The notes beneath the pieces are model-generated. The model was not told where the DNA came from and did no database searches. It worked only from the letters and a program-made list of their open reading frames with translations. A program made the translations under genes and the position numbers. From assembly GCA_016744295.1 (NCBI GenBank), contig JADGEQ010000005.1:150788-214787 (forward strand): a stretch of DNA of 64,000 bases, written 5' to 3'. Below, in pieces: positions 1-7,924 of the stretch (position 1 is the first letter of the stretch; each line of letters starts with the position of its first letter). The DNA comes from Desulfobacteraceae bacterium. GTDB lineage: Bacteria > Desulfobacterota > Desulfobacteria > Desulfobacterales > Desulfobacteraceae.

Positions 1-1124
1 TCCAGAAAGATGGTACCCCCGCTGGCAATTTCAAATTTTCCCGGCTTACCCCCTTTTTTAGCGCCTGAAAAAGCACCCTCATCATACCCGAATAATTCAC
101 TTTCAAGCAGGGCTTCAGGAATTGCAGCACAATTAATTGGGATAAAGGGAGATATCACCCTTTGACTGCCATAGTGTATGGATCTGGCAAACAATTCCTT
201 GCCGGTACCGCTTTCTCCCTGGATCAATACCGTGGAATCATTTGTTGCAAGCAAATTTGCATATTCCTTTATCTTGATAATATCACTGCTGCTGCCATGG
301 ATATCATCCAGAGTAGTTTCCATCTGCTTTTCAGAATAATCATACACAACCGAACGCATTTTTTTTATGTTTTCAAGGGAGATAATTGCCCCTACAATTT
401 GTTGTTCCACCTCCACAGGCCGGCCAGACAAAAGACATTGGTTAGACATGTTCAAAATCGGGTCTGTTTCCTGACGGACAATTATTTTTCCGTCAAGAAG
501 GGGCAAAAAATCATTTTTGGACAGATAATTTTCAAGCAATTGTGTTGTTGCCTCTTCCTTTAATCTTAACAATTCATTTGCATGGGCATTTACCTGGGTG
601 ATCACCCCCTTGGCATCAATTGTAATAATGCCGGTGTCCATGAAATTGATTAGGGCATTCAACTGATTCTGGATGATTTTTTCTTTTTTAAGAAGTTGGT
701 TTAGTTTGATTTCATTGCAGACAAGGCTGGCCATTTCACCGATGAAATCCAAAAGACCATCCGTGTTTCCTAATAATTTGTCCTTTTGCTTCTGGGTGTA
801 AGCAATCATCAGGATAACACCTATAATTTTATTGTCATATTCTATGGTGCGGATCAATTCGGCAGTTTCCGGGCAATTTCCTTCATAGACGCAGCCTTTG
901 CATAATTCATTAAACCCCGGGTTAGACAAGATCATCACCTTGTTTTTAATCACACCCCGGACAAACTCTTTGTTGATATTGGTTCCCCGTTTTTTGAGAA
1001 AGGTTTTACTGGTGGCCACCAGATTGAAATTTTCATCAATAAAGGCCACATCCATTTCCATGGCTGAAGCAATCGCGCTTACCACATATTGGGCGGTTTT
1101 TTTAATTTGTCCTAGTTTAGTCAT
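1..1124 (-). CDS. Sigma-54-dependent transcriptional activator, C-terminus cut by window edge
   Basis: Enhancer-binding protein that remodels sigma-54 RNA polymerase. About 374 N-terminal residues are visible. The first ~150 form a sensor-like region with a CxxC-x5-C cluster ([10 protein letters not shown]), of the kind seen in CdaR/PrdR-type regulators. A PAS-like segment ([18 protein letters not shown]) follows, then the AAA+ core with Walker A GESGTGKE. The sigma-54 contact loop reads GAFSGA, a variant of the usual GAFTGA. The rest of the AAA+ core and the DNA-binding helices lie outside the window. The start is the ATG at 1122-1124. The gene diverges from the operon starting at 1564, which has a -24/-12 promoter, so it is very probably that operon's activator. 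The cysteine cluster and PAS domain suggest ligand or redox sensing, but the effector is unknown. Confidence 0.9.
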   Translation of the reverse strand, partial: MTKLGQIKKTAQYVVSAIASAMEMDVAFIDENFNLVATSKTFLKKRGTNINKEFVRGVIKNKVMILSNPGFNELCKGCVYEGNCPETAELIRTIEYDNKIIGVILMIAYTQKQKDKLLGNTDGLLDFIGEMASLVCNEIKLNQLLKKEKIIQNQLNALINFMDTGIITIDAKGVITQVNAHANELLRLKEEATTQLLENYLSKNDFLPLLDGKIIVRQETDPILNMSNQCLLSGRPVEVEQQIVGAIISLENIKKMRSVVYDYSEKQMETTLDDIHGSSSDIIKIKEYANLLATNDSTVLIQGESGTGKELFARSIHYGSQRVISPFIPINCAAIPEALLESELFGYDEGAFSGAKKGGKPGKFEIASGGTIFL

Positions 1125-1228
1125 CAAGCCCCTCTGCTTATTAAAAATAATAATTCCATGAAATCATCCTGAATTGCTATCCTTGTTATTATCAAAAAGC
1201 AATGTTTTTTTTGGAAGGCAGACATAGC

Positions 1229-1246
1229 TTTATCAATTTTGATAAA
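1229..1246. promoter_or_regulatory. Candidate enhancer dyad for the sigma-54 activator
   Basis: Perfect inverted repeat TTTATCAA-TT-TTGATAAA, centred about 270 bp upstream of the predicted transcription start near 1508. Related half-sites occur close by: TTATCAAAAA near 1190 and ATTGATAATT at 1341-1350. The position and symmetry suit an upstream activating sequence for the divergently encoded activator. Assignment is by position and symmetry only. Apart from this and the promoter at 1482-1497, I see nothing else in the 439-nt gap 1125-1563. Confidence 0.5.
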
Positions 1247-1481
1247 AACCATCGCATCTCTTTATTATTTATGAGAAATGCTTGCAAGCCTTTGGTCTTG
1301 GGTTGAAGCAAAACCAGACCATACAAGGTTAATTCTTAATATTGATAATTCAGCCCGCACACAAGGGGCCCTTCACTCATCGATCCGGCACATTGTATCC
1401 ATATTATAACCATCTGAAATTATTTAATTACTCATACATCAAACGATAATAAGTAAACTTTTTCCTCTTTCCAAAGAGATC

Positions 1482-1497
1482 TGGCCCTTAAATTGCT
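1482..1497 (+). promoter_or_regulatory. Sigma-54 (-24/-12) promoter
   Basis: TGGCCCTTAAATTGCT matches the sigma-54 consensus TGGCAC-N5-TTGCW with exact GG-to-GC spacing (12 nt). Transcription should start about 12 nt after the GC, near 1508, leaving a leader of about 55 nt before the start codon at 1564. The gene encoded divergently upstream is a sigma-54 activator, which supports function. Confidence 0.85.
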
Positions 1498-1563
1498 TAA
1501 ACCATACAGAATTAGTACTTGTTTTTTTTATAGTTCTTAACTTTGAGAAGGAGAGTTCCCCAT

Positions 1564-2808
1564 ATGTTCCACCTACCAATTGACGACCCCCAAATGGCAA
1601 AACTTATCCGCCAGGAAGAAGACCGGCTTGGAAACACCTTAAACCTTATTGCCGCTGAAAACCACTCTCCCCAATCCATTCTTGAGGTGATGGGTTCAGG
1701 ATTTAACACAAAAACCATTGAAGGATACCCAAAAAAACGTTTCCATGCCGGTTGTGTTAATGTGGATGAGGTTGAAACCCTGGCGATTGAAAGGGGGAAG
1801 TCACTTTTTGGAGCTGAATATATAAATGTCCAGCCCCATAGCGGCACCTCAGCCAACCTGGCAGTCTATTTCAGTGTGTTAAATATAGGAGACAAGATAT
1901 TGTCCATGAGCCTGCCCCACGGCGGTCATCTTTCCCATGGACACAAGGCATCCATTACCAGTAAATGCTTTGATTTTTCCCATTACAGGGTAAATCCGGA
2001 AACAGGGCTGATTGATTATGAAAAGCTCCGGGAAATCGCCCTTCGCGTGAAACCCAAGATGATTGTTGCCGGTGCCAGCTCATATCCCAGACTCATCGAT
2101 TATGAGAAAATGGCCCAGATAGCCAAAGAAGTGTCAGCCCTTCTTCTGGCCGATATGGCCCACCTGGCAGGTCTTGTGGCGGCAAAGGTGATACCAAATC
2201 CTGTGCCCCATTGCGATTTTGTCACCTTTACCTGCTATAAAACCCTGATGGGGGGCCGGGGTGGTGCAATTTTGTGCAAAAAGATCTATGGGAAAAAGAT
2301 TGACAGCGCCGTGTTCCCCGGATGCCAGGGAACAACAGCAGTAAACCTTCTGGCGGCAAAGGCATTGATTTTCAAGCTTGCCCAGGAAGAAAAATTTATT
2401 TTGATCCAAAAGAAAACCATTGAAAATGCAAAAATCATGGCCCAGGCATTTGAGGAAAAAGGGTATCGCATTATTTCCGGGGGGACAGATAATCACCAGG
2501 TGGTGATTGACTTGACATCAAAGGGTATTTCGGGCAAATCAGCTGAGGATTGCCTGGAGTCGGTGGGAATTGTATTGAATCGGAATGTGGTTCCCGAAGA
2601 TGAGAAAAACCCCGGAAAGGTCAGTGGTATAAGGCTGGGAAGCGGTGCTGTGTCAGCCAGGGGGTTGGGAAAACCCCAAATATTGAAGATTGTTGAACTC
2701 ATGGACATGACAATGATGAACCAGACAAAAAAGGAGGTATTGGAGGAAGTCAGAGGCGAGGTGTCAAAGCTGTGCCAGGCATTTCCTGTTAATGGATCTG
2801 CCCAATAG
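1564..2808 (+). CDS. Serine hydroxymethyltransferase-family PLP enzyme (paralogue)
   Basis: Fold-type I PLP enzyme of the GlyA family, 414 residues (family usually 410-430). Recognisable blocks: IAAENHSP near residue 30 (IASEN in GlyA), EGYPKKRFHAGC near 55-65, SGTSAN near 95, GGHLSHG near 120, DMAHLAGLVAA near 195, and the PLP lysine in CYKTLMGGRGG near 225. Departures from housekeeping GlyA lie around the active site: the His before the PLP lysine is Tyr (CYK for THK), and KRYYGG is KRFHAG. It may therefore act on another beta-hydroxy or alpha-methyl amino acid rather than L-serine. The ATG at 1564 is preferred because the in-frame TTG at 1543 overlaps the strong ribosome-binding site (GAGAAGGAG). 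First gene of the sigma-54 operon, 57 nt before the TRAP binding-protein gene. Confidence 0.88.
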   Translation: MFHLPIDDPQMAKLIRQEEDRLGNTLNLIAAENHSPQSILEVMGSGFNTKTIEGYPKKRFHAGCVNVDEVETLAIERGKSLFGAEYINVQPHSGTSANLAVYFSVLNIGDKILSMSLPHGGHLSHGHKASITSKCFDFSHYRVNPETGLIDYEKLREIALRVKPKMIVAGASSYPRLIDYEKMAQIAKEVSALLLADMAHLAGLVAAKVIPNPVPHCDFVTFTCYKTLMGGRGGAILCKKIYGKKIDSAVFPGCQGTTAVNLLAAKALIFKLAQEEKFILIQKKTIENAKIMAQAFEEKGYRIISGGTDNHQVVIDLTSKGISGKSAEDCLESVGIVLNRNVVPEDEKNPGKVSGIRLGSGAVSARGLGKPQILKIVELMDMTMMNQTKKEVLEEVRGEVSKLCQAFPVNGSAQ

Positions 2809-2865
2809 ATTTTTATGCACAAAGGTTAGGATTACCCATTAATTATTTAAAAAAAAGGAAGCAAA

Positions 2866-3885
2866 ATGCGGATATCAAAATTATCGATCATCAGTCTGAT
2901 TCTTGTGGCTTTTTTTCTCAGCATCATTCCCCAGGCCATGGCGGGAAAAAGCAAGCATAAATTAAAAATTGCCCAGACCGTTTTTCCCAAGGGAAGCGCC
3001 CACATGGATTCCATTGAGAGAATTGCCAAAGAGATTACAGATCAAACCGACGGCAGGATTACCTTTAAAATTTATGGCCCGGAACTGGCAGACTGGTCAG
3101 AGCTGAATGAAATGGTTAACCGTGGTTTCATAGATATGATGTTAAGTCCCATGTCTCCAAGTTTTGACCCCCGTTGGAATGCCACCTATACGCCTTATAT
3201 CGTAACCACCTATGACAAGGCAAAAGAGGCCTTTGGCGCCGGCGGATTCATGGATGAAATGTTCCACTCCTGGGCCAATGATGTGAACATGGTTTGGCTG
3301 GGAACCTGGCTCCAGGGATTTACCGGGGTCTCTTTGAGCCAGCAGGCAGCCCTTGATCCGGAACAGGCCAAGGGAATTAAAATCAGAACCCCACCCATTG
3401 CCGCCTTTGAATGCTATTGGAATGCATTGGGTTTTACCCCCAGCCTGATTCCCTATAGTGAGGTACCCACTGCCATCAGCACCGGAGTCGTGGACGGACA
3501 GGCCGGCGGCGGACCTTTCCAGACCTATAATTGCTGCAGAGACCTGAATAAATATTTCGTATTTTACCGGGACAGTGTAGAGCTCTGGGGATACACCATC
3601 AACAAGAAAACCTGGAATAAGCTGGACAAAGCTGACCAGAAAATAATTCAGGCCATCGTCACCAAAGAAGCTGCTGTAAGAGTCGACGGCGCTGAAAAAG
3701 AAGACATGGATTATATGCAGAAATTAAGGGATCACGGCCTTGAGGTTGTGGATCTGGCAGATCACCCCAAACTGTTGAACGCTGCCAGGGATGCCGGCAG
3801 AACCTGCTGGACCAAACTGGACGGTATTGTGGGCAAGGTATGGATGGATAAAATCAGAACAGCGGTGGGTGTTGAAATCAAATAA
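2866..3885 (+). CDS. TRAP transporter substrate-binding protein (DctP family)
   Basis: Periplasmic solute receptor of a tripartite ATP-independent transporter, 339 residues. An N-terminal signal peptide (hydrophobic residues 8-25, cleavage after AMA) precedes a typical DctP body with the IKIRTPPIAAFECYWNALG block (residues ~170-190) and GVVDGQAGG near 210. The conserved Arg of IKIR normally binds a substrate carboxylate, so the ligand is probably a carboxylate or amino acid. Which one cannot be read from sequence. It precedes the Q and M membrane subunits. The amino-acid enzymes around it suggest an amino-acid-like substrate. Confidence 0.92.
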   Translation: MRISKLSIISLILVAFFLSIIPQAMAGKSKHKLKIAQTVFPKGSAHMDSIERIAKEITDQTDGRITFKIYGPELADWSELNEMVNRGFIDMMLSPMSPSFDPRWNATYTPYIVTTYDKAKEAFGAGGFMDEMFHSWANDVNMVWLGTWLQGFTGVSLSQQAALDPEQAKGIKIRTPPIAAFECYWNALGFTPSLIPYSEVPTAISTGVVDGQAGGGPFQTYNCCRDLNKYFVFYRDSVELWGYTINKKTWNKLDKADQKIIQAIVTKEAAVRVDGAEKEDMDYMQKLRDHGLEVVDLADHPKLLNAARDAGRTCWTKLDGIVGKVWMDKIRTAVGVEIK

Positions 3886-3974
3886 CCGGCATGACCGGAG
3901 CATACGTATTTGCTCCTGGCCACAACAAAAATGAAACTCCTATCATTGCAATACCTTGACCGGAGTTTCATATA
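3883..3974 (+). repeat. Structured intercistronic element, copy 1
   Basis: A 92-nt element that begins in the stop codon of the TRAP receptor gene. It recurs at 7821-7911 in the same operon, about four-fifths identical by eye. It contains an imperfect 5' hairpin (GGAGCA ... TGCTCC, about 3897-3916) and a perfect 10-bp 3' hairpin: ATGAAACTCC at 3931-3940 pairs with GGAGTTTCAT at 3962-3971 across a 21-nt loop. In copy 2 one stem base changes A to G, which keeps pairing as G-U. That favours a function in RNA. Confidence 0.8.
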
Positions 3975-4021
3975 GAGTTCTAACCAAACAAGATCAACAG
4001 AAAAAAGAGGAGGCAAATCCC

Positions 4022-4564
4022 ATGGGGTTGATTCACCATGTATTTAAACCGGCTGACAGATTCCTGGTTGCTGCAATGAAAATTATCATCATTCTTGTAA
4101 CGATTATGGCCACAGGAACCATGTTTCTCCAGGTTGTTGCCAGATATATTTTTGAGATTTCCATTTCAGGCCTGGATGAGTTGACCGGACATACTGCGGT
4201 ATGGCTATACCTCATGGGTGCTGCCTTTGGAACATATGACCGAAGCCAGATCAAGGCGGACATGGTACACCTTTTTATTAAAAATAAGACAGTTCTGGCG
4301 GTGATCAGAGCAATGGCAGCCCTGGTTTCAGTTATAGTGGCATGTTTTATGACCGTCTGGAGCTATGGGTACGTTCACTGGAGCATCCTGAAACATGAAG
4401 TAACCCCGAGCCTTCAGCTTCCAACCGTTATTTTCCAGATATCCATTCTCATTGGTGCAATATTAATGGTGATCTATTTTATAGTGGAGCTTGTGGATGA
4501 AATAAAACAGATATCCTTGCCCCGGGCAGGCCAGAGTCCTCAATCCGGTTCAATCGCACAATAA
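4022..4564 (+). CDS. TRAP transporter small permease subunit (DctQ family)
   Basis: Small membrane subunit of the TRAP transporter, 180 residues with four predicted membrane helices (about 18-40, 55-75, 93-117 and 135-160). The family signature region WLYLMGAAFGTYDRSQIKAD is present at about residues 60-80. The ATG at 4022 is chosen because GAGGAGG lies just upstream. Extending the frame to 3956 would run into the repeat element and use a TTG. It sits between the receptor gene and the large permease gene (11-nt gap), so P, Q and M form one transporter. Confidence 0.9.
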   Translation: MGLIHHVFKPADRFLVAAMKIIIILVTIMATGTMFLQVVARYIFEISISGLDELTGHTAVWLYLMGAAFGTYDRSQIKADMVHLFIKNKTVLAVIRAMAALVSVIVACFMTVWSYGYVHWSILKHEVTPSLQLPTVIFQISILIGAILMVIYFIVELVDEIKQISLPRAGQSPQSGSIAQ

Positions 4565-4575
4565 GGAGTTAAATT

Positions 4576-5877
4576 TTGGGTACTTTAGCAATAGGTTTGG
4601 CAATTCTAGTCGCTCTCATGGTATTTGGCGTACCTGTGGCCATGGCCTTCGGCGCCATGGCAATCTTCATGGCATATTCATTTGGTGCTGATTCCGGTAT
4701 GCTGATTCCAACGGCATTTTATCAACTCAAGTCAGTGGTATTACTGACCATTCCATTTTTTATTCTCATCGGCAGTCTCATGAGCTCCGGCGGACTTGCC
4801 GTCCGGCTCATCGATTTTGTGAATTCCCTTGTGGGCCGCCTTCGGGGAGGCCTGGGAGCAGTTACCATCGTGGCCTGCGCCATGTTCGGTTCCATTGGGG
4901 GCTCCTGTTCATCGGCGGTTGCAGCCATCGGTACGATCATGATTCCCCGAATGGAAGAAAATGGGTATTCAAGGGGATATGCAACCGCTCTTGTGGCCTG
5001 TTCTTCAATCTTGGGACAACTCATCCCCCCCAGCGTGTCCATGATTCTGTTTGCCTTGATCACCTATCAGTCCATCCCGGGATGCTGGCTGGCAACAGTG
5101 GGTCCGGCCATTTTAACCATACTTATTTTCACCATTTTTAATTTTTTCATGACCCGGAAAATGCCGTTAAAACTTCTGCCCCAGGCAGACCTTGGAACCC
5201 AGTTCAAACAAATTGGAACTTCCACGATAAAGGCCACCTTTGCCCTGCTGTTGCCCGTCATTATCCTGGGTGGAATTTACGGCGGCATTGCCACCCCGAC
5301 AGAATCGGCAGTTGTGTCCGTGCTCTATGTGATTCCCGTGAGCATGTTCATCTACAAGGCCCTGAGTTTAAGGGGACTTGGCAAATCGTTGGTATCGGCA
5401 GCCACCACAACCGGGGTTCTGATCATCATGCTCTTTTTTGTCATGATCAACACCCGAATCATGACCATGGAACAGATTCCCCAGGAAATGTCCTCATGGA
5501 TACTGGAGATATCATCCAATAAATATGTCATTTTGCTGATGATCAATATCTTCCTGCTGGTCATTGGCATGATCATGGATGATATCAGCGGCACCATCCT
5601 GGCAGCCTCCCTTTTATTCCCCATCATGGAATCAATAGGGGTGCATCCGCTTCATTTTGCTGCCATCCTGGGGGTTAACCTGGGGCTTGGAAATGTGACC
5701 CCGCCAACGGCTCCCATTCTGTTCTTGGCCGGTCGCATCGGCAAGACGCCCATTGAAACCTATATAAGGCCCAGTCTGATTCTAATGTTTGGCGGCCTGC
5801 TGCCAGTGGTGATAGCCACAACCTATTGGGCAGATCTTTCCCTGTTTCTGCCCCGTCTGTTTGGATTTGCAAATTAA
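4576..5877 (+). CDS. TRAP transporter large permease subunit (DctM family)
   Basis: Twelve-helix transport subunit, 433 residues, normal length. It shows characteristic DctM segments such as FGSIGGSCSSAVAAIG (about 98-113), PPSVSMILFALIT (about 152-164) and LGLGNVTPPTAPILFLAGR (about 370-388). It uses the sodium gradient to move substrate delivered by the DctP protein. The start is a TTG, 7 nt after AAGGAG. The next gene begins 3 nt after its stop, so the two are translationally close. Confidence 0.93.
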   Translation: MGTLAIGLAILVALMVFGVPVAMAFGAMAIFMAYSFGADSGMLIPTAFYQLKSVVLLTIPFFILIGSLMSSGGLAVRLIDFVNSLVGRLRGGLGAVTIVACAMFGSIGGSCSSAVAAIGTIMIPRMEENGYSRGYATALVACSSILGQLIPPSVSMILFALITYQSIPGCWLATVGPAILTILIFTIFNFFMTRKMPLKLLPQADLGTQFKQIGTSTIKATFALLLPVIILGGIYGGIATPTESAVVSVLYVIPVSMFIYKALSLRGLGKSLVSAATTTGVLIIMLFFVMINTRIMTMEQIPQEMSSWILEISSNKYVILLMINIFLLVIGMIMDDISGTILAASLLFPIMESIGVHPLHFAAILGVNLGLGNVTPPTAPILFLAGRIGKTPIETYIRPSLILMFGGLLPVVIATTYWADLSLFLPRLFGFAN

Positions 5878-5880
5878 CAG

Positions 5881-6801
5881 ATGAACCAGGATTATCATAT
5901 AAAATTATCCCGGATTTTGTCACGGTTCCTGGATCTTTCAGGGTTGGCGGGACAACCTTTGGATGATCGGGCTCGCAGAGAGGCACCGGGAAGTTTTATT
6001 GCCCTTCCAAAGGGGAGGGTCCATTATGCGACAGCCGGCCCTGAGAAAGGTATTCCCCTGGTACTTGTCCATGGATTGTCCGTGCCGGGATATATCTGGG
6101 ATCCGGTTTTTACCCCCCTTGCCAGAGCAGGTTTTCGGGTAATTCGGTTTGACCTGTACGGAAGAGGGTTTTCCGACAGACCAAGGGTTCGGTATGATGC
6201 AGCGCTGTTTGGCACACAGCTAGTGCAGCTGCTCAGTGCATTAAATATAACCGGGCCGGTCCATCTTGCCGGCGTATCCATGGGTGGGGCCATCTGTGCC
6301 CGTTTTGCAGTCTGTCACCCGGAGCGGGTAGACCGGCTCTGCCTGATTAATCCGGCAGGCATGATGCCCCGACCCAGCTTGCCCGAACGCTTGAAACTTT
6401 TACCCGGGCTTGGTGAGTGCCACATGGGCTTGTTTGGCAGACAGCGTATTCTTGCAGGGCTCTACGATGATTTTTACACACAGCTTCGCCCCAAAGGGTA
6501 TGAAAAAAAAATGGTACAGCAGATGGGCTATGCCGGTTTCAGGCGAGCACTGCTGTCAACCCTTCGCAGCGGTATTCTCCATGAGATGGAACCAATTTAT
6601 CGATCATTGGGTAAATCCAATCTGGAAATGATGCTGGTCTGGGGAAAAGAAGACAGGGTTATACCCCATGAAAACTGCATGCGGTTAATGGGTCTTATCC
6701 CGGATATGGAATGTCATTTCATTGAACGAGCAGGCCATCTTCCCCATTATGAAGATCCGGAACAGGTATTGCCCCTGCTGATAGAATTTTTTAATCCCTG
6801 A
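5881..6801 (+). CDS. Alpha/beta-hydrolase fold protein
   Basis: Predicted soluble serine hydrolase, 306 residues. It shows the oxyanion motif HGL near residue 65, nucleophile elbow GVSMGG (Ser near 133), a probable acid in GKEDRV near 256 and the catalytic His in GHLPHYEDPEQV near 285. The family covers esterases, C-C bond hydrolases and amidases. Its place inside an amino-acid operon suggests hydrolysis of an ester, amide or lactam substrate, but this is inference. The start follows the dctM stop by 3 nt and has a poor ribosome-binding site, so translational coupling is likely. Confidence 0.85.
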   Translation: MNQDYHIKLSRILSRFLDLSGLAGQPLDDRARREAPGSFIALPKGRVHYATAGPEKGIPLVLVHGLSVPGYIWDPVFTPLARAGFRVIRFDLYGRGFSDRPRVRYDAALFGTQLVQLLSALNITGPVHLAGVSMGGAICARFAVCHPERVDRLCLINPAGMMPRPSLPERLKLLPGLGECHMGLFGRQRILAGLYDDFYTQLRPKGYEKKMVQQMGYAGFRRALLSTLRSGILHEMEPIYRSLGKSNLEMMLVWGKEDRVIPHENCMRLMGLIPDMECHFIERAGHLPHYEDPEQVLPLLIEFFNP

Positions 6802-6847
6802 TTTAAAAACAACCCAAAAGAATAAAATAAAAAACGAGGAGAACACA

Positions 6848-7696
6848 ATGGATACATATTATGTTAACGGAGAATTTGTTGATGATGAGGCTGCCAGGGT
6901 TCCTGCAAAAGATCTCACGGTTTTAAGGGGATTCGGGGTTTTTGATTTTTTGATTACCTACAACAAACGCCCTTTTTACCTTAAAGAACATGTGGAACGT
7001 CTTGAAACTTCTGCAAAGAACATTGGGATGAAACTTGCCCACACCAATGAAGAGATCTGTAAAATCGTAGAGGAAACCGTTAAAAAAAATACCCACCATG
7101 ATGAGTCCAATATCCGGATAGTTTATACCGGTGGTGTAAGCCCCGACGGGGTGACTCCCGCGGGCAACGGGATACTCATGGTCATGGTCACCCCAAAACT
7201 GATGCTGCCTGATTTCTGGTATAAGGATGGTGCTTCCATTATCACCGTTGACATGGAACGCTTTATTCCCACCTCCAAAAGCACAAATTATCTGTCCGCC
7301 GTGTTTGCCCTGGAGCAGGCCCATAAGACCGGAGCTGCGGAAGCGGTATATGTTGATCGGAACCAGCGGGTATTGGAGGGCACCACCACCAATATTTTTG
7401 CCATCAAAGGCAGCAGCATTATCACCCCCCCCGACTGCATTTTACCGGGGATCACAAGAAGTGTTGTTCTTAAACTGATCCCAGAGGATCTTAAGCTTGA
7501 GATGCGCCATATTGATTTTGCAGAACTCGATCAGATGGATGAAATCTTCATCACTGCATCCAACAAGGAAATCGTGCCCGTGGTCAAGATCAATGACATG
7601 ATCGTTGGATCCGGAAAGCCAGGAGACCGAACAAAGCAAATCATGGCCTTGTTCAAATCATATACCAAGGATTTTGGCCAGGGCAAGATTGGTTGA
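6848..7696 (+). CDS. Class IV aminotransferase (D-amino-acid / branched-chain type)
   Basis: PLP-dependent aminotransferase of fold type IV (D-alanine aminotransferase, IlvE and aminodeoxychorismate lyase family), 282 residues, usual length. The PLP lysine lies in PTSKSTNYLSAVFA near residue 140. It is followed by GAAEAVYVD and EGTTTNIF (phosphate-binding region) and ILPGITRSVVL. Nothing seen separates D-amino-acid from branched-chain specificity. The racemase and D-Ala-D-Ala-ligase-like genes downstream favour a D-amino-acid role. The start follows GAGGAG. A 228-nt structured gap separates it from the next gene. Confidence 0.88.
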   Translation: MDTYYVNGEFVDDEAARVPAKDLTVLRGFGVFDFLITYNKRPFYLKEHVERLETSAKNIGMKLAHTNEEICKIVEETVKKNTHHDESNIRIVYTGGVSPDGVTPAGNGILMVMVTPKLMLPDFWYKDGASIITVDMERFIPTSKSTNYLSAVFALEQAHKTGAAEAVYVDRNQRVLEGTTTNIFAIKGSSIITPPDCILPGITRSVVLKLIPEDLKLEMRHIDFAELDQMDEIFITASNKEIVPVVKINDMIVGSGKPGDRTKQIMALFKSYTKDFGQGKIG

Positions 7697-7707
7697 TTAA
7701 AATCGAA

Positions 7708-7749
7708 CCCGGGCCTTATTATATAATGTCCTTTTATATAATGCCCGGG
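7708..7749 (+). other. Intercistronic hairpin with internal direct repeat
   Basis: CCCGGGC (7708-7714) pairs perfectly with GCCCGGG (7743-7749). The loop holds two copies of TTATATAATG. It lies just after the aminotransferase stop and lacks a U tract, so it looks more like an RNA-stability or processing hairpin than an intrinsic terminator. Confidence 0.55.
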
Positions 7750-7767
7750 GATTGATTTTTATATAGT

Positions 7768-7809
7768 GGATATGTCCCGAACCCTTTTTGTCGCGGTCCG
7801 GGCATGTCC
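7768..7809 (+). other. Second intercistronic hairpin
   Basis: GGATATGTCCCG (7768-7779) pairs with CCGGGCATGTCC (7798-7809) over about 11 of 12 positions, two of them G-U. G-U tolerance points to an RNA hairpin. It lies between the hairpin at 7708 and repeat copy 2, so the whole 7697-7924 gap can fold. Confidence 0.5.
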
Positions 7810-7820
7810 ATCGCATTTTA

Positions 7821-7911
7821 TAACCGGCATGGCCAGGGATGGCATTTGCGCCTGACCACAACAAAAGATGAAGCTCCTATAATGGCAATATCTTGGCCGG
7901 AGTTTCATATA
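7821..7911 (+). repeat. Structured intercistronic element, copy 2
   Basis: Second copy of the element at 3883-3974. Its 3' hairpin pairs ATGAAGCTCC (7868-7877) with GGAGTTTCAT (7899-7908), with one G-U pair and a 21-nt loop as in copy 1. The ribosome-binding site AAGGAG of the next gene (7912-7917) begins 3 nt after the stem, so folding or a bound factor could affect translation of the CapA-like gene. Confidence 0.8.
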
Positions 7912-7924
7912 AAGGAGTAGACAA

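Noticed and set aside
2134..2496. Minus-strand open frame inside the SHMT-like gene
   Set aside because: It lies wholly within a well-supported PLP-enzyme gene, has no family motif and no ribosome-binding site. The coding signal belongs to the plus strand.
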